Source of the DNA: Deltaproteobacteria bacterium
GTDB taxonomy: Bacteria; Desulfobacterota; Anaeroferrophillalia; Anaeroferrophillales; Tharpellaceae
Direction of reading: 5' to 3'
Assembly: GCA_030633185.1 (NCBI GenBank)
Contig: DAOVTG010000070.1
Location: 1-10,721, forward strand
DNA length: 10,721 nt
This document shows, in pieces, positions 7,093 to 10,721 of the stretch; the stretch's first letter is position 1, and each line of letters begins with the position of its first letter. Below the pieces are notes generated by a model that made no database searches, had not been told where the DNA came from, and saw only the letters and a program-made list of their open reading frames with translations. The position numbers were made by a program, and so were the translations under genes.

Positions 7093-8239
7093 CATGACCT
7101 CCGGCAATTATCGAAATTGCTCTTATGACCTCCGCCATCTCTTCGGTGTTGTTGAAATAGCCCGGAGAGAGGCGCACCGTTCCTTGCGGGAACGTGCCGA
7201 TACTCTGGTGAGCGCGGGGGGCACAGTGGAGGCCGACCCGGGTCATGATCGTAAATTCACGATCCAGCCGGGAACCGATTTCAGAGCAATTAAGACCCGC
7301 AAGTGTGAAGGATACGACCGGCAATTTTTTATCGTCGGGTCGAGGCTCATAAAGAGTCAGGCCGGGGATCTTCCGCAGGCTGTGACGCAGGGTTTCAGCC
7401 AGTACTCTTTCATGTTCAATAATATTTTTAAGTCCGATTTCCTCGATAAATTCAAGACCCGCCTTAAGTCCGGCCAGGCCCACGGTGTTGGGCGTACCAC
7501 TTTCGTACTTGTCCGGTAAAAACTCCGGTTGAAACTCGGTTTCGGAGCGGCTGCCGGTGCCGCCATAGGTCAGTGGGTGGGGCTCTATTCCCGCCTTAAG
7601 ATAGAGCCCGCCGGTACCCGGAGGGCCGAAGAGGCTTTTATGACCGGTAAAGCAGAAAATGTCCGGGTCAAGAGTGTTGAGATCGAGGGGATGGGCTCCG
7701 GCACTTTGCGCCCCATCGATAACCGAGATGATATTGTACTCTTTTAAGAGTGGCAACATCGCCTCAAGCGGGGCCCGGCTGCCGATGACATTTGAGCCAT
7801 GATTGATGACCGCCAGGCGATATTTTTTCTGCTCACACCATCGGGTCATCAGTTTTAGATCATAATGACTGGTGGCGGTACCGGGCAGGATGTCGATTGT
7901 AATCTGGCGCAGTTCTTCGAGGCGGCGTAATGGACGCATCACGGAGTTATGTTGAAGACCGCTGACCAGAACCCGGTCACCCGGCCGCAGTAGACCAAAA
8001 AGGGCAAGATTAAGAGCGGCGGTGGCATTTTCGCTAAAAATAATTCGGCCCGGATCGTTTAGTCTAAAGAGTCGGATCAGAGCTTTGCGGGTCTGAAAGA
8101 GGATTCGTCCGGCCGCCGCCGCCAATTGATGGCCGGAACGTCCCGGGCCGGCCCCAATATTTTCAAGGTAGTCGAGCATCGCCGCCGATACGGTTTTGGG
8201 TTTGGGAAATGAAGTTGCGGCGTTATCAAGATAAATCAC
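7085..8239 (-). CDS. Class V aminotransferase, cysteine desulfurase family (selenium-associated)
   Basis: A 384-residue PLP enzyme expected to release sulfur from cysteine (or selenium from selenocysteine) as an enzyme-bound persulfide or perselenide. It begins MIYLDNAATSFPKP as NifS/SufS-type enzymes do. PLP contacts: HNS (97-99), IDGAQSAG with Asp175 and Gln178 (174-181), and the Schiff-base Lys201 in FTGHKSLFGPPGTGGLY. The catalytic cysteine is Cys339 in RVGLHCAPRAH, the form seen in the TIGR01977 group that travels with yedF and selenium-dependent molybdenum hydroxylase genes. The start is GTG (8239-8237), overlapping the yedF stop as GTGA, so translation is probably coupled. SufE, SufBCD or IscU are not adjacent, which argues against a plain Fe-S role. 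Family is clear; preference for sulfur or selenium is not visible. Confidence 0.87.
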   Translation of the reverse strand: MIYLDNAATSFPKPKTVSAAMLDYLENIGAGPGRSGHQLAAAAGRILFQTRKALIRLFRLNDPGRIIFSENATAALNLALFGLLRPGDRVLVSGLQHNSVMRPLRRLEELRQITIDILPGTATSHYDLKLMTRWCEQKKYRLAVINHGSNVIGSRAPLEAMLPLLKEYNIISVIDGAQSAGAHPLDLNTLDPDIFCFTGHKSLFGPPGTGGLYLKAGIEPHPLTYGGTGSRSETEFQPEFLPDKYESGTPNTVGLAGLKAGLEFIEEIGLKNIIEHERVLAETLRHSLRKIPGLTLYEPRPDDKKLPVVSFTLAGLNCSEIGSRLDREFTIMTRVGLHCAPRAHQSIGTFPQGTVRLSPGYFNNTEEMAEVIRAISIIAGGHDD

Positions 8240-8868
8240 GTCCTGACCACCCTGTCCGAGCCCGTCATCAGGGATGCAATTTCAAACATATTGGAAATTT
8301 GCCCGACCGCCAGCTTATCTTTCAGGTGATAGAAGTCCAAACAGGTGCCGCAGACCAGAATGGTGCAGCCAGCAGTTTCAAGGGCCTGGATACTTTTAAT
8401 TTCAGGGGAGTCGGTAGTGGTCAGGAAAACCCCATCGTTGAGAAAAATGATGCTTTTCGGCAGATTCTCCAGTTCTGGTAAAGTTTTCAGGAAAGCTTTC
8501 ATCAGAATGCTTCCCAACTTCTCGTCACCGCTGCCCATATTCGAACTGTCGATGTAGACTATATAGTGGTTTGGGGTTTCGGGGCAGGGGGATTTGGGAA
8601 TCTCCGAGGGCGGCAATTCACAACTGAATCCTCGGGTAATTGTCAGGGTAAACATCCCCTCGGCATCAACCTCCTGAGAAACCATAAAATTCTGGCTTTC
8701 AGCGAAGCGGGTAACATTGAGACATGCCGCCTGGTTGTCGAGTTGAACCGTAATTATTACCTCATCTGCCTCTTTATCGAGACTCAAAAAGGTCTTTCGG
8801 GTCTCCACCACCGGCCCCGGACAAGCTTTGCCCCTGAGATCGAGGTCGATAACTGTAAGATTATCCAT
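8236..8868 (-). CDS. yedF: Sulfurtransferase-like selenium metabolism protein YedF
   Basis: A 210-residue two-domain protein. Residues 1-80 are a TusA-like domain with the CPGP motif (RGKACPGPVVETRK; Cys16), the site where TusA carries sulfur. Residues 101-207 form a DsrE-like domain with YIDSSNMGSGDEKLG (105-119), LMKAFLKTLPEL (122-133), SIIFLNDGVFLTT (139-151) and CGTCLDFYHLKDKLAVG (173-189), the diagnostic pattern of the YedF family; the CGTC pair suggests a second thiol or selenol site. YedF is linked to selenium utilisation by genome co-occurrence, and its biochemical role is unsettled. It is the first gene of the operon with the cysteine desulfurase (4-base overlap) and DUF3343. A GGAG is present before the ATG at a long spacing of 11 bases. 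Assignment of family is firm; the proposed flow of Se from desulfurase to YedF/DUF3343 is inference. Confidence 0.9.
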   Translation of the reverse strand: MDNLTVIDLDLRGKACPGPVVETRKTFLSLDKEADEVIITVQLDNQAACLNVTRFAESQNFMVSQEVDAEGMFTLTITRGFSCELPPSEIPKSPCPETPNHYIVYIDSSNMGSGDEKLGSILMKAFLKTLPELENLPKSIIFLNDGVFLTTTDSPEIKSIQALETAGCTILVCGTCLDFYHLKDKLAVGQISNMFEIASLMTGSDRVVRT

Positions 8869-9167
8869 CTTGTTGCTTTCTCCTTTGTCTGACTTATAAC
8901 GATTGTGTCAACGCTTAGTTTCATTAACGAATAGCGGTTTGTTTTATATGGTTTTTACTCTTTTTTTACAAATAGATTTTTCCGATGATCGAGCTGTTTT
9001 GCATAGCTTAAGGTTATCATGGTTCAGCTTAACGATGTATCAACGACGGCTGAACGGATACGCTTCAATGGGATATAAAGGCAAAAATGTAATTTTTACT
9101 TAGCCATCCCGTGACTTTTTACGAGGGCATCAATCTTTAGCGGAAAAAATATTGATGTCAAATTCAA
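8869..9167. promoter_or_regulatory. Spacer upstream of yedF, promoter region plus repeat C
   Basis: About 300 bp without a convincing gene. The yedF promoter should lie here on the minus strand. A perfect TTGACA (8911-8906) is present, but nothing resembling a -10 is correctly spaced. A TATAAG lies only seven bases after it. A 66-codon plus-strand frame (8903-9103) has no recognisable features and no clear Shine-Dalgarno. The right part holds repeat copy C and then merges into the helicase remnant. Confidence 0.3.
9100..9134 (+). repeat. Dispersed intergenic repeat, copy C
   Basis: The best-formed member of the family: TTAGCCATCCCGTGAC, then TTTTTACGAGGGC and ATCAAT. It matches copy A at 28 of 35 positions and copy B over its first 13 bases exactly (TAGCCATCCCGTG) plus TTTTACGA. 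It has no internal hairpin or recognisable terminal inverted repeats. It lies about 230 bp upstream of yedF and just before the decayed helicase region, in the same orientation as the other copies. Confidence 0.75.
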
Positions 9168-9510
9168 TGGCCAGCTGAAATCACCGATAACGATTTCAGG
9201 AATCAGCAGATTCTCGAAGATGTCCTGAAAAATTATTCTCAAGGCAGAAACTGCATTGTTTTATCGCTCAGAACCGCCCATGTATGTTATAACTTTGATG
9301 GGGGGCACGGGGAAAAAAATAACGAAGCAGGCCTTCCAACGTCTTACCAATATTCCTGCGGATCAAAATTTCATCTTGGTGGCCACCGGTCATTTTATCG
9401 GGGAAGGTTTTGATGAACCACGTCTTGATACGCTGTTTCTGGCCATGCCGATATCATGGAAAGGCACGCTCCAACAATATGCCGGGAGGCTCCACCGACT
9501 GTTCGAAATA
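9168..9510 (+). pseudogene. Superfamily 2 (DEAD/DEAH) helicase remnant, frameshifted
   Basis: Two plus-strand frames carry consecutive pieces of the C-terminal helicase domain. From about 9174 to 9281 the frame reads EITDNDFRNQQILEDVLK then a stretch ending VLSLRTAH, matching the N..I..DVL...R..LVLT.RT.H pattern. From about 9286 another frame reads VITLMGGTGKK, FILVATGHFIGEGFDEPRLD and MPISWKGTLQQYAGRLHRL, which contain helicase motifs V (ATG.FIGEGFD) and VI (QQYAGRLHR). Between RTAH and VITLMGG some 10-20 residues expected in intact homologues are missing together with the frame change. The N-terminal ATPase half (Walker A, DEAH) is absent, and the usual end after HRLH..K..V.IYDYVD is replaced by foreign sequence. 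The gene is dead. Helicases of this type often belong to restriction or defence loci, which fits the accessory look of the region. Confidence 0.72.
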
Positions 9511-9666
9511 AAAGCAGATGCAGAAGTTATGCGGCGGGAACAAAAGTTGAGAGAGTGGGAAAGATATTTGCGAAGATTGCGAGAAGAGCATATCCGTAAG
9601 CGTCGCCTGATATAGATTCTTGATGGTCTGGACGGAAAGCCGATTATGGGAAAAAGGGTACAGCCA
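9511..9666 (+). pseudogene. C-terminal tail of an unidentified gene fused to the helicase remnant
   Basis: The frame of the helicase remnant continues without a break past HRLFEIK into a highly charged, probably coiled-coil stretch (ADAEVMRREQKLREWERYL and LRRLREEHIRKRRLI) that does not belong to the helicase family. A TAG at 9613-9615 interrupts it, but the same frame goes on as ILDGLDGKPIMGKRVQP to a TAA at 9667-9669. Reading through the TAG gives RRLI-x-ILDGLDGKPI, which reads like an ordinary protein C-terminus, so the TAG is probably a later nonsense mutation. I do not recognise the parent family with confidence; a resemblance to C-termini of SWIM zinc-finger proteins is only a vague recollection. 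Confidence 0.45.
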
Positions 9667-9752
9667 TAAACCATAAGAGACGGGTCGAAACCCGGCAATC
9701 TCGAGTACCAGCACGATCCTTTAAATGAAATATCCAGCTCATTTAACGTCAC

Positions 9753-9781
9753 TTGACAAGACTAGTTAAAGATATTATTAT
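9753..9781 (+). promoter_or_regulatory. Near-consensus sigma-70 promoter of the toxin-antitoxin operon
   Basis: The -35 hexamer is a perfect TTGACA (9753-9758). A spacer of exactly 17 bp leads to TATTAT (9776-9781), five of six matches to the -10 consensus. Transcription would start near 9788, about 32 bases before the antitoxin ATG. It is the best promoter in the window and fits the usual strong, autorepressed promoter of type II toxin-antitoxin operons. Confidence 0.75.
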
Positions 9782-9793
9782 TAGTACTAATAA
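9778..9793. promoter_or_regulatory. Perfect 16-bp palindrome, candidate antitoxin operator
   Basis: TTATTAGTACTAATAA is identical to its reverse complement. It overlaps the last bases of the -10 hexamer and the predicted start of transcription, so a protein bound there would block RNA polymerase. RelB- and Phd/YefM-type antitoxins bind such palindromes and repress their own operon, with the toxin as co-repressor. A partial half-site-like word (ACTAGTTAA, 9761-9769) lies in the spacer. Binding itself is inference from position and symmetry. Confidence 0.68.
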
Positions 9794-9819
9794 AGAGCTT
9801 AATAATGGAGGATTTGACA

Positions 9820-10068
9820 ATGACCCATCTAGTTCTGACCGAACTTACCGCCAGCGTTTCCGAGCTCAAGAAAAATCCTATGGGGACGGTCGCCTCAGGT
9901 GATGGTTCTTCAATAGCTATTCTGAACCGCAACAAACCCGCTTTTTACTGCGTCCCGGCTGAAGTCTATGAAGCTCTCATGGAAAAGCTTGATGATCTAG
10001 AACTCAATGCCCTTGCCGATAGACGCAATGATCAACCGGAAATAGAGGTTACGCTTGATGAGTTATAA
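9820..10068 (+). CDS. RelB/StbD-like type II antitoxin (Phd/YefM fold)
   Basis: An 82-residue antitoxin predicted to bind and neutralise the RelE-like toxin encoded next and to repress the operon. The N-terminal part, TASVSELKKNPMGTV through AILNRNKPAFYCVPAEVYE, is the typical Phd/YefM-StbD DNA-binding and dimerisation domain. LMEKLDDLELNALADRR forms the following helix, and the acidic tail ending VTLDEL is the toxin-wrapping part. I place the start at the ATG at 9820 because GGAGG (9807-9811) lies eight bases before it. An in-frame ATG at 9805 would overlap that Shine-Dalgarno and add only five residues. The toxin gene starts 11 bases before this gene ends. It looks intact, in contrast to the decayed genes on its left. 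Confidence 0.87.
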   Translation: MTHLVLTELTASVSELKKNPMGTVASGDGSSIAILNRNKPAFYCVPAEVYEALMEKLDDLELNALADRRNDQPEIEVTLDEL

Positions 10069-10339
10069 CCTCAGATTCAAACAGGAGGCCTTGAAGGAGT
10101 GGCGGAGGCTTGATAACAGTCTCAAAATACAATTCAAAAAAAAATTGAAGGAGAGACTGCAAAACCCTTGCGTACCGTCAGACCGGTTGTCGGGGCGGGA
10201 TAACCGATATAAGATAAAATTGCGCAATGCCGGGTATCGCCTGGTTTACGAGGTACGCGAAGCGGAACTTATTGTTGCTGTTATCGCCGTCGGCAAGCGG
10301 GAGAAAAACAGCATCTACAAAGTATCCGAAAAACGGTGA
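10058..10339 (+). CDS. RelE/StbE-like mRNA interferase toxin
   Basis: A 93-residue RelE-family toxin expected to enter the ribosomal A site and cleave mRNA. Numbered from the ATG at 10058, the residues known to matter in E. coli RelE are all kept at the same numbers: Lys52 and Lys54 (YKIKLR), Arg61 (GYRLVY), Arg81 (GKRE) and Tyr87 (YKVSEKR). The N-terminal helices FKQEALKEWRRLD and IQFKKKLKERLQNP are also typical. The frame can be extended to a TTG at 10055, but the ATG is more likely and gives an 11-base overlap with the antitoxin stop, the usual coupling in such pairs. No inactivating change is seen, so the toxin is probably functional and kept in check by the antitoxin. Whether RelE or StbE is the better name needs a tree. 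Confidence 0.88.
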   Translation: MSYNLRFKQEALKEWRRLDNSLKIQFKKKLKERLQNPCVPSDRLSGRDNRYKIKLRNAGYRLVYEVREAELIVAVIAVGKREKNSIYKVSEKR

Positions 10340-10517
10340 GAGATTTCAATTCTTCTTGGTATATTCGCATCGAAATCGGATTTCGAAGAAAAATGGGATG
10401 GATTTATTTTCCCTCTGAGGGCCGTGACTATAGGCCCAAGGAGGTAGTTTTTAAGGTCGTGGTTGGCCGCTCTTTAGCAGGGTTTTGAGGAGTAGGCGGA
10501 TTACTTTTATCTGATAG
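10340..10517. other. Non-coding spacer with two small inverted repeats
   Basis: No open frame is credible. Two symmetric elements are present: TCGAAATC-G-GATTTCGA (10370-10386), eight-base arms around one base, and GGGCC...GGCCC (10419-10423 and 10433-10437, nine-base loop). Neither is followed by a T run, so neither looks like a standard rho-independent terminator. A strong Shine-Dalgarno-like AAGGAGG (10439-10445) follows the second hairpin but has no plausible start codon at a normal distance, suggesting the 5' end of a gene was lost here. Confidence 0.4.
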
Positions 10518-10721
10518 ATAATTGTTGAATTAGTAAAGAGCCCCGAACAAAAAGAGTTGTTTCAAGGACTTATTCAAGGACTTATTCAAGAATATCATTA
10601 TCTGGGATATTCTATGCCGTATGGTGCGCGCCTGCAATATTTGGCCTATATAAACAAGCCGTCTCGACAGGTTGTTGGATGTATACAGTTTTCGAGCCCG
10701 GCTTGGCGGATGAAGGTTAGA
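10518..10721 (+). pseudogene. DUF4338 (DruA-like) fragment, N-terminus missing, runs off right edge
   Basis: The frame is open from just after a TAG (10515-10517) to the window edge, 68 codons. It contains LIQEYHYLGYSMPYGARL, a short lysine-containing link, VVGCIQFSSPAW and RMKVR, the conserved start of the DUF4338 domain (YHYLGY..P.G..L.Y......VLGC..FSSPAW). DUF4338 is the domain of DruA in the Druantia anti-phage system, but many stand-alone and multicopy DUF4338 proteins exist with no shown defence role. The usual N-terminal region of 100 or more residues is absent, and there is no ATG before the Met inside YSMPY, so the 5' part has probably been lost. A 12-base tandem duplication (10561-10584) repeats QGLI. 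What lies to the right is unseen. Confidence 0.62.

Noticed and set aside
7094..7519. 141-codon plus-strand frame inside the cysteine desulfurase gene
   Set aside because: Antisense shadow of a clear PLP enzyme with Lys201 and Cys339 intact; no ribosome site or known domain.
8903..9103. 66-codon plus-strand frame upstream of yedF
   Set aside because: No Shine-Dalgarno, no recognisable motif, amino-acid content like translated spacer DNA, and it runs into repeat copy C. It is divergent from yedF with no support as a gene.
9676..9720. tRNA T-arm-like sequence (CGGGT-CGAA-ACCCG) followed by ACCA
   Set aside because: The loop is four bases rather than seven, the distance to the ACCA does not fit an acceptor stem, and no D-arm or anticodon arm is found upstream. 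It is a simple 5-bp hairpin without a T run.
9390..9752. 120-codon minus-strand frame over the helicase remnant
   Set aside because: Its plus-strand complement has clear helicase motifs V and VI; the minus-strand translation looks like antisense sequence, rich in Ser, Arg and Leu.
1..10721. CRISPR array, rRNA or tRNA genes, Sec-specific SECIS element
   Set aside because: No regularly spaced repeats, no rRNA or tRNA cores and no in-frame UGA within a recognised selenoprotein were found; the three 35-bp repeats are kilobases apart and separated by genes.

Overview
The window looks like a chromosomal segment of a mid-GC, probably anaerobic and marine or saline, Gram-negative bacterium. I infer a deltaproteobacterial (Desulfobacterota-like) host from the selenium-metabolism cassette, the glucosylglycerate pair and the style of the short intergenic repeats. 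No rRNA, tRNA or other taxonomic marker is present, so this is only an inference.

Layout. Positions 1-486 (minus) hold two fused transposase remnants: an IS110-type internal fragment running off the left edge, and the frameshifted tail of an IS4-like transposase. Positions 516-2506 (minus) are a two-gene operon, a HAD mannosyl/glucosyl-3-phosphoglycerate phosphatase followed by a glucosyl-3-phosphoglycerate synthase, which together would make the compatible solute glucosylglycerate (or mannosylglycerate). A 329-bp AT-rich spacer separates it from a plus-strand pair: an exported thioredoxin-fold protein (2836-3798) and a 977-residue M16C zinc metalloprotease of the PreP type (3842-6775). Convergent to these is a tightly overlapping minus-strand operon, yedF - class V cysteine desulfurase - DUF3343 (8868 to 6802), a known but biochemically poorly understood selenium/sulfur-handling cassette.

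Right of yedF the DNA becomes accessory: decayed pieces of a superfamily 2 helicase fused to the tail of another gene (about 9168-9666), a complete and apparently intact RelB/RelE (StbD/StbE-like) toxin-antitoxin operon with a near-consensus promoter and a perfect 16-bp palindromic operator (9753-10339), and the start of a DUF4338 (DruA-like) coding fragment that leaves the window at 10721.

The most unexpected structure is a dispersed intergenic repeat of about 35 bp present three times in the same orientation (3806-3840, 6781-6815, 9100-9134), with a possible degenerate fourth copy at 2814-2842. The three copies sit at gene boundaries and bracket first the metalloprotease gene and then the whole selenium cassette as direct repeats. 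The middle copy supplies the stop codon of the DUF3343 gene.
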